From assembly GCA_020152595.1 (NCBI GenBank), contig JAIGNY010001603.1:681704-745703 (forward strand): a stretch of 64,000 nt of DNA, written 5' to 3'. The first letter of the stretch is position 1; each line of letters begins with the position of its first letter. This DNA is from Chiridota heheva (Eukaryota; Echinodermata; Holothuroidea; Apodida; Chiridotidae). The position numbers were made by a program, and so were the translations under genes. This document shows positions 47,396-57,999 of the stretch, one piece after another. The notes under the pieces were generated by a model. The model ran no database searches and was not told the DNA's origin. It saw nothing but the letters and a program-made list of their open reading frames with translations.

Positions 47396-48449
47396 AAGAA
47401 GAAATATCCCTCCACCTCACACACAAAAAACAAATCCCTGCCTCTCGCATTACAATATGTGGTTAAGAGACAGACGCAGTTTGGATTCGAGACAAAAAAT
47501 CTGTACAAATAGTATCATGTTTTTTTTATAAATATTACTTAACTGCTGTAGAAATGAACAAGCATATTACTGATTTTGAATGCCAACAAAAAAAAATTCG
47601 CTTACAACTACCAGATCTTCCGCGATCTGGGTGGATCCTATTGTAAAAGCCTGGGACTAAATAGGCCCACTGAGATAAACAACAGCTATCAGTATGCGTT
47701 AGCTATGCAAGGCATACATGTACATGTACAGCAGCCTAAACTGTACTAGATACTTTACATGCCCAGCACTGTTCATATGTCAGGATACCAGTGACACCAG
47801 CAAGGCTATGCAAAATGCAAATGTGCATAACAATTAATAACACTGATTCTGTACATTGACCAAGGTAAAAGAAGTATCTAACCCTTTAAACAAGAATATT
47901 TCTACACAGAGTAGAAAAACTGATTGAATTATCCATTACTTTAATTTAATTTTTCGAAGTCATTATAGACACGGCTTCCGTGCTTATTGTTGTGTAAAAT
48001 ATCTTATAGACACAGATATGATAGACCAAGCAGCGACATTCCCGGGTTCCCGCTCTGCTTGGGTCTTTACTCGTAAATACCGTCAGTCCTTCGGCGCGGT
48101 ATGCCATGGCTGGTAGGCAGAATGGAGAAAACAGATTTTGATTCTTTCACCGATTTGCAGAATGATATCATTCCTCCCCAATGTTCGATTCTGAATATTT
48201 AAGTCAACTTATGGCAATCCATGTTTGGTCCAATGAAAAAATATATCATTTTCTTATACGGTATACTGTACCACAAATTTGCATGCAATTTTTTAATCTT
48301 TCGTGGCTTTGCCCATGAATTCCAGGACCTCACGGGCTCTTTAGAACCCATTTGCTAACGCCGTGGAGAATTTACCCCTACCTGGCTTTATGACCATTCA
48401 TTGACCTAAGTTACATTAATATTCATAATGTGAAATTTTCACTAAATTC

Positions 48450-48750
48450 TTACAGGAATGGCACGGCGTCGCGGTGGCCGTGCCTAGTTATTATACACAT
48501 CCCTCAGTACGGGTTGACATTGGGATTGCCGGATGAGCAGCCATCACGAATGGCAGCATTACTAACACGGCTGGCATCAGTCCGACGGGGAGTACTAGGC
48601 CGTGTCTATAATTTTGACAAAATTATTACATGCACAACAGCTGTGCCTTTACTTTTGATGAAATTAGGCACGGTGGACGTACCTTTACTTTCGACGATAT
48701 TCGTACAGGCATGGTGGCCGTGCCTATAATTTTGAAGAAATTCTCACAAG
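48450..48750 (+). repeat. Short ~41-bp repeat interrupted by dispersed repeat copy 2
   Basis: Units such as 'gtacctttactttcgacgat attcgtacaggcatggtggcc' and 'gtgcctataattttgaagaa attctcac' recur at 48455, 48601, 48640, 48675 and 48715. At about 48494-48600 they are split by the dispersed repeat found in reverse at 18890-19006. Confidence 0.55.
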
Positions 48751-49090
48751 ACCCACCTTTATTTTTTGCCTTTAAAAAATTGATTGTGCTTCAAGATATA
48801 GACATCAATAACCAAAACCAACCAAGTTTCAACATGATATCTAACGTTAGGGCAGTAGGGTACAGTACCATACAAAGAACAGAGTATCTGTGAGTTAATA
48901 TGGCCTATCTTGTCTTTTTTTAACTTGATGTCGGCAAACAACATACAAACATAGGGATAGACGTTAGGCTACAGTAGGCCTACTCACCAATCAACAGTTT
49001 TGTAATGAAATGCCTACAGCCTGCGTAGGCCTACAGTAGGCCTTCATCTTCTTCGGGCTCTGCCGGCGGTGGTTCATTGCCTTCTAATAC

Positions 49091-49245
49091 CTCTCTGATA
49101 AGGGCTCATATTGGTAGGTTTCCACTCCTTTGATTACTTCATTACTGTCATTATCCCCCTCGTTTTGATTTTTAAAAACCGAGCAAGAATACAACAAATC
49201 GAGTTCGGAAATGTCATCAAAACTGTCGCTACTTGAGCTACCCAT
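49091..49245 (-). CDS. P2X7-tail-like domain gene, exon 1
   Basis: The ATG at 49245 starts MGSSSSDSFDDISELDLLYS, CSVFKNQNEGDNDSNEVIKG, VETYQYEPLSE. The donor is AGAGAG then GTATTA. An acidic, serine-rich leader ending in a Y-Q-Y-E-P motif shortly before the cysteine cluster is usual for stand-alone members of this family. The exon ends with two bases of an Arg codon, completed by exon 2. An upstream in-frame ATG at 49269 is possible. The start lies 46 bp inside the inner block of the right inverted repeat, so the repeat may act as promoter. Total coding length is 537 bp, 178 residues if the internal TAG is ignored. Confidence 0.75.
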
Positions 49246-49290
49246 TGTACAATATATATGGCGATGCACATTGTGCCTAACATAAACAAT

Positions 49291-49509
49291 AATCGACTCA
49301 CTATACCCACGTCATCAACAATAGTGTGACGTCATCAAACACATTATTTATTTTTTTGAGCACTTGGGGAAAGTGGCATTTCAAGCCTTACTTTTCGAGT
49401 CTAAATGGCTATTTTTCGTAAATTTTAAGTGGGATATTCGGAATTGGGAATATCGAGCACCTTATATTGGAATTTCAGCGATTTTTTTATTTTCCATGGC
49501 AGGCCCTCT
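49291..49509 (-). repeat. Right terminal inverted repeat of the TTAA element
   Basis: Read on the minus strand it starts AGAGGGCCTGCCATGGA next to TTAA. The inner block 49291-49336 contains TGACGTCA (49327-49334) and GGTATAGTGAGTCGATT, as in the left repeat. Confidence 0.8.
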
Positions 49510-49513
49510 TTAA

Positions 49514-50058
49514 ACATATTTTGCTTTCAAATGATTCAATTTAGATTATGTGTAATAATCTAAAATAATTGAGTAGAGGTTTCCTTTCTGCTGTCAAACA
49601 ATGGATTCATTGGTGCAACGAGCCCATTGGGCGTTTGTAAAATTTAAGAGTCTAGGCTGAATGCTTACCTTCCCACAATGGCATTGCATGGGCCCATTAT
49701 AATCAAATTTAAGAGAGAATCGATGTCTTAATCCCGCCTTCCTCTGGTTTTGGCATTAAATACCTTTATAGCTATGCAAGTCCTTACCACAATTATAGCT
49801 ACAAAGACCTAAACAGCATATTCCATAAAATGCAGATTAACAAACGGAATTGAGGTCTTTACACTGTACAAAATATATGAACAGAGGAATTTGCATGTAG
49901 AGTAATGGCTGCCCCCATTGCCTGATTGAACTAGGGAAGCTAGTGACGCTTTAAGCCATCGTCCGAGGGTTTGGAATTCTTTCTCGATCAAGGTCTTCCC
50001 CCATCAGTCCGGTTCGTACCTCCGATCGGGAGAACTGTTTTGTTTCTCCGATTTGGGG
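49514..50058. other. No gene seen
   Basis: Flank of the TTAA element; no motif was recognised. Confidence 0.5.
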
Positions 50059-50692
50059 ATCTTTTACAGATGTATCCCACAATGCATCTATCCAAACTCG
50101 AAGCTTGCATAGGAATAACATAAGAATTAGAAACATTTCGAGCGCGGTGAACTCAACCACTGCGAAGGATTCAAATTTGTCTTCACTATTTGAAATAATA
50201 GGATATGAATTCTTTTTTCCCCGTGTGATTTTATAATTCACAGTGCGCTTTACGAGAAATTTGAAGAAAAGTGGTAACTTTTTATTAGGCGTTACAGTTT
50301 GGCAGTCGCGTTTTTAACCAACTTTTTTGAAGAATATTTTTCTTCAGGAATTATTTTTGACAACGTTACCATGTTAATTAAAAATAATTTTCGAACAAAA
50401 CTTTTAAATGTTTGTTTCTTTAGAAAATCTTGTAAAAACGCGACTGCTTAACGGTAACACATAATACGAAGTCACCACTTTTCTTCAAATTTCTCGAAAA
50501 CCGCACGATGAATTTTAAAAGTGCACGGGTGAGAAGATAATTCATATACCATTATTTTAAATCGTGAATACAAATTTGCATCCTTCGCATTGGTTGAGTT
50601 TCCCGCGCTCGAAACGTGTATGATTGTTATGTTATTCCTATACAAGCTGTGGATTTGGATAAATGCATTGTGGGATACTTCTGTAAAAGACC
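50059..50692. repeat. Long inverted repeat, ~258-bp arms
   Basis: The left arm 50059-50315 and the right arm 50434-50692 are inverted copies with a 118-bp spacer; identity is roughly 80% by eye. Matching landmarks are 'cttttacag.tgtatcccacaatgcat', 'ggaataacata', 'tttcgagcgcgg', 'gcgaaggat.caaattt', 'gagaaatttgaagaaaagtgg' and 'gcagtcgcgttttta'. Transcribed, it would form a long double-stranded hairpin. It may be a foldback or MITE-type element. Confidence 0.85.
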
Positions 50693-52105
50693 TTCAAAAG
50701 ATTTTGTATTCATCTGAGGAAGCTCAATCAAATTCCCGTATTCCCTTGAAGACGGTCCCGTAAAATGCTCAAAAACGGACAAAGGGACGTAAGGAGTGGG
50801 CCTTCGTCAAGTTGGCAAATTCCTGCGCGTTTATCCTACACAATGTACAACTGAATGTTTAGCTCTCTCTTTGTACAGGAAAATAAGCTAGTAAATTTAT
50901 TAGCTTTTTAAACGTTTAAGGGATTAACAAGTTATGTTTTGATGACATTAACAGTCCAATTCGCATTCTGTAGCGAAAATATTCTGCATAGAAATCTAAT
51001 CTAATGTTATATTGGATCAGTGTTAAGTACGGTGTGTTTATTCTTACCGCCCTAAATTAAACAACACGTTAATGTGTCATAATTAAAGTAAACATGTACT
51101 GTTTGTTTTATTTCTTTTAAAGGTTTGACCAAGCTATTTATCTGTTTTGACGTCGGAAACAGGTATTAATCTGGAACCATTAATTGCGAATCATGTGGTA
51201 TGTTTTGAAATAAAATATTATTCCAATAAAGATCACAATTGTATTGTGTACCACGTTTATCAAAGTTTACCAAGGTTCATTACAACAGCCACAGTCAATG
51301 TCTCAGGCATAGATACTACAGTGTTTCCTTCTGATTAATCTTTTCTTTGCTCAAAGGTTTGTTTACTTTCTTTCAATTAACTAGGGTGATTCCCAAACAC
51401 CTATACGTAGATATTGTGTCAGATAAATCACACAACTTTAACTCGTAAGAAATCGTGTTGAACAGAAATACTGTGTAAAGTTGTGAACGGTACGCTAAGA
51501 AATGGATGATTTGCAACATCGGCCAGTAAAATCCTTTCCTGACGTCAAGAGAGTCAGCATGCGGTAACTTCCTAACGATTTTCTGGAATGATATTAGTAA
51601 GTTTCAGTATGCTTAAGGTAGGCCATTATATTCTAATTAATTGATTCAGCCGCAATTTTAGGTACTTGAGGGATCGATTATGCAAGGTCCAATATTACCT
51701 GACTTCACATTAAAAATATTCACACTTTATAGTAAATTGGTAAAATAAGAAGTGTACTTGTCTGGACTGCGTTTTTAAAGCTTGACGAAATCTGAAAGAG
51801 TTCCACTATAACAATTTCCACCAAAGTGAAACTCTTTAAAGTATCATGTGTCACAGTTTAAAAAGCAAAAGGCAGCTGACTAAAAAAGCACGCAGAATAC
51901 TGTTATACTTTTGATGAACACGGTAAACTGTTTGCCATCTACTACACACCCAATGGCTGACGTAGGTCAGGACGTCAACGTCATCTTATCGGAGCTATAT
52001 CTAAAACTCACTGAGAGATGATAGTGGTCAGCTATCCCCAAGCCAGATAGCCAACCTTGTTAATGATAGGAATAGCTGGAGAAAGCTTTCAGCCGCCTGT
52101 CAGTC
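50693..52105. other. No gene seen
   Basis: AT-rich sequence; a short frame at 51147-51338 shows no motif. Confidence 0.45.
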
Positions 52106-52390
<285 letters not shown>

Positions 52391-52391
52391 T

Positions 52392-53967
52392 CATAAAGAA
52401 TTCCCTGGCCCTTGTGGATAGGATTAATCAATTGCAAATATTGTTATTTAATTTAAAACAGATTAGGGTGATATTTGTTATTAAGTTCAAAGCAGATTAA
52501 GGTGATATATTGGTATTCAGTTGAGGATCGTTAAAGATATTCCACTTAAAAAACTTCATGCAATCGTTCTGTTTCAAATTTAGTGACAGACCTTATTACA
52601 AATCAAGTGTAGGATTGTGAGATTAGGGACAAAATTGTTCTTTTACCAAGGATGTACGAACACATTCTTGTCTCTACAAACATTATAAAGTGACAAACAA
52701 TTTGTTGATGACTGTTGAAGTGCATAACAGTAAGCCATGACAAGTATGAAGCAGCTAGATTTCGTCAGGCAACGAAATTTTTTGCAGACGTATTTCACAA
52801 CTTTACCGTTAATATTCTTTAACGTTAATATAGGAATAGTGTTTGTTATTATCCTCCCGCAAGTGGGAAATTGCTAAAAACTTTATATGTTTACATCGCC
52901 AAGATCTCAATTCCAATTTCTGAATTGTTATCGGAAGTGGATCACCACTGAATTTTCACCCAGGTCTTTTTCACAAATTGATCAGAAAACCAGAAACGGG
53001 TGATTTGGATTGGATCGTCATTTAGGCCTATCATCAACACCCTTTGAGGTCAGCATCACTCATTGGCATCTTTCACAAAGGCTGAATTAACGTCGCTGAG
53101 TTACGAAATAAAACCACATCCAACATAGCAGCGCGGTAACTAAGTGGGTACAAACAAATCTCAAATCCACAATCATTTGCTAACTGTTCTGGGTAACAGC
53201 AATCAGATATACAAGAGATTTTAGCAAAAGGGATACACCAAATTCAGTTTGCTAAGTCTTGTGGGTAATAGCAATCAGATATACAAGCCCGCAGCGGGCC
53301 TGTTAGTGCAGTTTTTGTTCACCATTTTGCCGTCATTCAGTCTGTGTGAGCAGAAATTTGTTTTGTACAGAAAATTGCATTGAATACATGAGCGCGCACC
53401 GGTAACCACTTGTACTGTACCAGTACCGCGGAAGAAGTTTGCCCCAATTAGTTACGCAGATTTTGTTTTAGGCAAATTCATGTGGTGATTTGTTGAAAAA
53501 GTTGTCTATTCTCTAACTCAGACAGATTAATTGGGAATAGGTTGGATTAAGATGACCAGCCTCTGCGCTTGATGTCATCGTGTATTTTTGTATGTGTGGA
53601 AAAATGCGGATTTAAATCGTTGTTAAACTCGAACCTGGAATCCCTAAATGTCTTAGATAATATTATAATTATGTGTAGCATAATAATGTATACTAATCCC
53701 TATGGTTTATCATGTTGCAGTTTTCACATCGTTAAATCTGATTATTTTTAACAGGTTTGAAAAGTCGGTGGACTCATGACTAAAACCAGATCAGGTGAAG
53801 GTTTCGTATGGTGTCTACTAATCAGAGGTTTTTCTTTACAAGAATTGAAATACTGCAAAACTTTTGGAAATTTAATCTGCATGAATTAAGCACGACACAA
53901 TATTTTGAAATATATTAACAAATTGCTTCATTTTAATTGGGTGAAACTCGTTGGATTTGTACTCACA
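52392..53967. other. Upstream region of the SLC5 gene, no clear promoter
   Basis: A short duplicated phrase ('aacagcaatcagatatacaag' and 'aatagcaatcagatatacaag') lies at 53195-53290. Two related phrases ('cagattagggtgatattt...ttattaagtt', 'cagattaaggtgatatatt...ttcagtt') are at 52460-52525. No confident promoter or 5' exon was seen. Confidence 0.4.
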
Positions 53968-54555
53968 ATGGAGACTGATAGAGTCGTTTTCTCTATAGCT
54001 GACTATATGGTATTTTCAGTAATGCTTGCCTTGTCGGCTTGCACAGGATTGTACTATGTCATTCTTCGAATTAGAGAAAACAGAAAACACCCGTATCAAT
54101 CAATGGACACTGAATTAGAGGAGACTGGTGGAACACATCCTTTTAAAGTTGGTTTGTCTACCTTTATTGGTTCTATATCCGCAATTACGTATCTTGGTAT
54201 ACCAGCAGAGGTATATCTAAATGGTTCCTTATTTTGGATTATCTCATGGAGTATAGTACCTGCTTGTTTGATAATAAACTATGGATTTCTGCCAGTACTG
54301 TACCGTTTAAGACTTCACAGTATGTTCGATTACTTGGAGATGAGATTTAACAGAACTGTAAGATTGTTTGGAGTTTTATCGAATTTTACCAACCTACTTA
54401 TTTACATGTCAGTTATCATGTATGGTTTAGCACTAGCGTTAAGTGCAGTTACTGGTGTGAGTCTATGGGGCGCCATCTTGTCGATTGGTTTGGTGAGGAC
54501 TGTATTTACGATGATAAGTGGGATAACTTTACAGCTATGGGTGGAGCTATTCCAG
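53968..54555 (+). CDS. SLC5-family sodium-coupled transporter, exon 1
   Basis: The ATG at 53968 is chosen because METDRVVFSIADYMVFSVML opens the first membrane segment as in SMVT/SMCT-type proteins; the open frame upstream has no ATG. The exon holds about TM1-TM5: a segment at residues 8-30, then GLSTFIGSISAITYLGIPAE (the family's helix with the GIPAE/GVPSE motif), YRLRLHSMFDYLEMRFNRTV and later membrane helices. It ends LQLWVELFQ at a donor (TTCCAG then GTAAAT), exactly 196 codons, phase 0. Proteins of this group (SLC5A5/A6/A8/A12) carry iodide, biotin/pantothenate or monocarboxylates with sodium. The normally conserved GG-x-KAV-x-WTD-x-FQ stretch is altered (SGITLQLWVELFQ), so substrate cannot be guessed. 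Confidence 0.9.
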
Positions 54556-55462
54556 GTAAATATTTTTTATTCTTTTAGCTATTAATGTTGATTTTACACC
54601 AGAATCGTTTCGGAAAATGATATGTATTTGAATTTGTAGTTGAGAAAAAATAATGTTTTAATTATTTTATGAGTGCCTTTGAATTTCAAAGCAATATAAG
54701 TATTCTTTCCAGCCAGAACATAACTTGCCAACCACTATACTCTATTGTACGTGAGGTTTTGAACAACTGACTCTAAAAAATTTACATCCATCCACTTTTT
54801 TATATAAGAGGAAATAACCAAACAAGTACAAAATATTTCTTTTGGTATTTGGAGCTGATCAATTTACTAATAAAAGCCCATCAAACTCACAACGTTAGTA
54901 GATACACCACAGAGACATAATGGCTTTTAATATAACAAAAACTGAATGGGCTATAAATGCTTTACATAGCAAAGGAAAAATGTGCGCTGAGAAAGCATTT
55001 TCATCTCATGGTTATGCATTCGGTTTAATAGTTAAATTTAATGATTGAAGGGGGCTACATTTTCAACCACTAAACAGGAGAAATTGATCCATTTCAAAGT
55101 CTTCATTTGTGCGAAACATGTCAACTTTTGTGAAATTGTAGTCTTCTACTGAAATATTTCTTTTAAATGTATTTTGTAGAGTTTGAAGGATTTCTCTGAG
55201 AAAAGCTTTTATTAGATTAATAAACTAAAAATACTGCCAGTGGTTGGAAAAACTTTATTTGTTTGAATTGTAATTAACATTTTGGTAAAATGTACATTAG
55301 AAAAACCATGCACAAGTAGAGCAGACAAAACTATTGACACTGTAGTTCAGTCAACAATTATGGTAAAGTAGAAAAATAATTTGAAATCTAATAGTGCCGA
55401 GCAACGTTGTTGATCTCTAATTTATATGGTTGACATTTCTGTAAGAGATATATTCTAATATA

Positions 55463-55592
55463 CCTGTTTATGGTAATAAAATTGTTTATTGTAATACAAA
55501 TGTATGGTATTATATCTGTTTATGGTAATAAAACTGTTTATGGTAATATAGCTGTTTATGGTAATATACCTGTTTATGGTAATATAACTGTT
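55463..55592. repeat. 18-bp tandem repeat in the SLC5 intron
   Basis: The unit CTGTTTATGGTAATATAA recurs about seven times with small changes, ending 55 bp before the exon 2 acceptor. Confidence 0.85.
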
Positions 55593-55648
55593 TACCTTCA
55601 CGTCTTTGTATAAGTTTTTAAATAATTCTTTCCCTTTTACATACATAG

Positions 55649-56878
55649 ATCGTCTTGATGATGATGGGGTTTCTACTTGTCATAGTTGGTAGCTGTCGTG
55701 ACGCTGGTGGATTGTCAGAAGCATGGAGTATAGCAAAAGATGATGGGAGAGTGCAATTTGTAGACTTTGCATTCAATGCAACTCAGCGTCATAGCGTGTG
55801 GTCACTTTTTATAGGAGGAACATTTCTCATGTTATGTTTTCTCGGTCCTAACCAAATGAACATAGAGAGATATAGAAGGTGCAATTCCGAAGCCAATGCA
55901 AGGCTATCGGTATGGGTCGGTCTCATATTATGTGCAATCTTCGAAATATTTGCAGTTGTCGTCGGAATATTTATGTATTCATATTACTCTGATTGTGATC
56001 CTTTCACCTCGGGGACTTTACAAAGACCTGCAGAGTTATTACCATATTTCATTCTTGATTTGTATTCTGATCTTCCTGGCACTCCTGGTCTTCTTATGTC
56101 AGCCCTGTTTGCTGCTTCGCTGAGTTCAACATCAGCGGGTTTAAACTGTCTGGCTTCTACTACCATTAATGATCTAATCCGGGTAAAATGGAATAATCTA
56201 AGTACATTAAGGTATACAATAGTTACAAAGATAACCGCTGGGTTGTACGGTTTGCTATGTATGTTAATGGCTTTCCTCATTACAGGGTTAGAAAATATTC
56301 TTCAAATAATCCTTAGCTGGGCAGGGGTACTAGGTGGACCAATATTAGGCATATTTACACTCGGTTTGTTTGTTTCTAAAGCAAATTCAAAAGGAGCACT
56401 CTTTGGTGGAATACTGGGTTTAGGGTGCGGGTTATTCTTCCTTATAGGTTCATTCGTCTTTCCATCCACTGGATATGCTTTAGACCTCTATACCAATGAC
56501 TGTCCCGTTATCTCCTCCAGGTCGTTAAATGAATCGTTTACGTCACAGGATCTGTTTTTGCAACACGCATATATCAAAAGGGATCGTTTACCTCGATATT
56601 CAGAGGATGAGTACTCCTCATTTGAAATGGTGTTTTCTGTCTCTTATTTGTACTACAGTTTTATCACTTGGATAGTTACATTCCTAACAGGAATAGTGGT
56701 CAGCTTGGTGACAAAGCAAGACCCACATTATCAGACAAATCTACCAAATGACTTGGTTCAATCATTCGGTTGCTTTCCCAAAGTTTACAAAAGCAAAGGA
56801 GAAGATGAGTTAGATTTTTATGACCCTGATTCACATGAGCTTGATCGTTGGCAAGCTTTTTCAAGCGAGTATGACTGA
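55649..56878 (+). CDS. SLC5-family sodium-coupled transporter, exon 2
   Basis: After the acceptor ACATACATAG the exon continues in phase 0 with IVLMMMGFLLVIVGSCRDAG, then SVWSLFIGGTFLMLCFLGPN QMNIERYRRC. SLC5 landmarks follow: LPGTPGLLMSALFAASLSST SAGLNCLASTTINDLI (the helix supplying the sodium-site Ser/Thr), WAGVLGGPILGIFTLGLF, and SKGALFGGILGLGCG. A long extracellular loop with NESF and a final membrane segment are followed by a hydrophilic tail and TGA at 56876-56878. The exon encodes 409 residues; the whole protein is 605, normal for SMCT/SMVT members (about 610-635). A two-exon coding structure is unusually simple for this family in animals. No frame damage was seen. Confidence 0.92.
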   Translation: MVLMMMGFLLVIVGSCRDAGGLSEAWSIAKDDGRVQFVDFAFNATQRHSVWSLFIGGTFLMLCFLGPNQMNIERYRRCNSEANARLSVWVGLILCAIFEIFAVVVGIFMYSYYSDCDPFTSGTLQRPAELLPYFILDLYSDLPGTPGLLMSALFAASLSSTSAGLNCLASTTINDLIRVKWNNLSTLRYTIVTKITAGLYGLLCMLMAFLITGLENILQIILSWAGVLGGPILGIFTLGLFVSKANSKGALFGGILGLGCGLFFLIGSFVFPSTGYALDLYTNDCPVISSRSLNESFTSQDLFLQHAYIKRDRLPRYSEDEYSSFEMVFSVSYLYYSFITWIVTFLTGIVVSLVTKQDPHYQTNLPNDLVQSFGCFPKVYKSKGEDELDFYDPDSHELDRWQAFSSEYD

Positions 56879-57774
56879 GGTGTTAATGCATTCATGAAAA
56901 AGCATAGGAGGGAAAAAACAGGTACGTTGACTGTCAGTTAGCGTAGTTCCAATACTAAAGTTTTAGTACCAAAAAACTTCCAGTACATCCGGGACTTTTA
57001 ATATTAAAAGTTCTCATAGATATGGTCCACTTCGGGAATATATGGAATCTATGAAAACAATCATTTTCCACTTCAATTAATTTAACTATAAATCCACAGA
57101 AAGAACTACAAATTGTATTGCTCCTCGCAATCTGATGAGCGGTGAATGAATGTTGAATCCATATTTCGAGCAATAGAGTGTATCTGTAAACCATTTAAAC
57201 CAAGAATTCATTAATGTAGTACGACGGGCAGCCGGTATGATGACAACAATGTACTATAAGCGCCAATAGCAACAAAAAAATGCAAAGCTTGTCAGATGAC
57301 ATTAGTTGAAACATCTTAGTAAGTGTAAATTTCATTTGTAAATCTCATTTCACTTTTCACAGAATTAAACCTAACAGATTAATCAACTTGGAGACTTAAA
57401 AGTATAATGATGAACATTTGTATACTAAGGAACATTTATATAATAATTAACATTTATATAATTAGGAAAATTTGTATTTCGCCATGTACTCTCATGGCGC
57501 TTGGCATACCACAACCACTAGCCAAACACTCAACTTAATCAAGATCTATATCAATCAAATATAATATATCAATATAATATTTTTAATATAGTATTATAAT
57601 ATATATAATATATTGATATATTATGCAAAATACTTTGATTAAGTCTCTAGAAGTAGAACAGTTATAAAGATATGAATAGTAATGCAAATTCGTACGGATT
57701 CTGGCAGGCAAATCCACAGTTTACAAGATAGACAAGTTCATGTCCTCAGGTGGGGCTTACTAAAGTGGTAGGTT
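56879..57774. other. SLC5 downstream region with AT-rich palindrome
   Basis: At about 57536-57650 lies an AT-rich inverted repeat ('atataatatatcaatata' against 'tatattgatatattat', with outer 'aatcaag'/'ctttgatt'). No gene was recognised. The transporter's polyadenylation site was not placed. Confidence 0.4.
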
Positions 57775-57997
57775 TGTGCCGCCCAGAATTTTGAAATTTG
57801 ACTGCTGTATGAAAGATTTTTTAGTAACTGCAGTATAAAAATAAGTGATATTTGATACCTGCATTACGAAAATAGGTGATTTTTTATACTTGCAATATGA
57901 AAATACGCAATTTTGTGAGACCAGCAGTATGAGAGATTGGATTTTTGTTACCTGCACCACGAAAATTCTGAAAAAATACAACTGCTCGGGCGGCACA
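57775..57997. mobile_element. Small inverted-repeat element, TGTGCCGCCC ends
   Basis: Left TGTGCCGCCCAGA and right (minus strand) TGTGCCGCCCGAGCAG bound a 223-bp noncoding unit with repeated 'acctgca..acgaaaat' phrases. A related, inverted, more diverged sequence (CTGTGCCGCTCGAGCAGGTG and similar phrases) lies at about 58868-59150. Confidence 0.5.
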
Positions 57998-57999
57998 TG

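Larger units (their letters stand above)
38717..49513. mobile_element. 10.8-kb TTAA-flanked inverted-repeat element with THAP and P2X7-tail-like genes
   Basis: The element proper runs 38721-49509, with TTAA at 38717-38720 and 49510-49513. Both ends read AGAGGGCCTGCCATGGA inward (17 bp identical). A second conserved block (GATGACGTCAC then GGTATAGTGAGTCGATT) starts exactly 173 bp in from each end. A degenerate THAP-domain gene starts just inside the left inverted repeat on the plus strand. A three-exon gene for a P2X7 C-terminal-like cysteine domain starts just inside the right one on the minus strand. TTAA duplication plus a THAP domain is known for the Kolobok superfamily; piggyBac also uses TTAA, but its ends usually begin CCC. 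I found no transposase core, so it may be nonautonomous, or the enzyme is unrecognised. A LINE fragment and other repeats are nested inside. Confidence 0.75.

Noticed and set aside
46952-47508. Proline/serine-rich minus-strand frames as genes
   Set aside because: They are out-of-frame readings of the LINE RNase H region, whose conserved residues are in another frame.
53905-53967. Upstream extension of the SLC5 exon 1 frame
   Set aside because: It begins at a TTG codon and lacks an ATG; the ATG at 53968 fits the family start.
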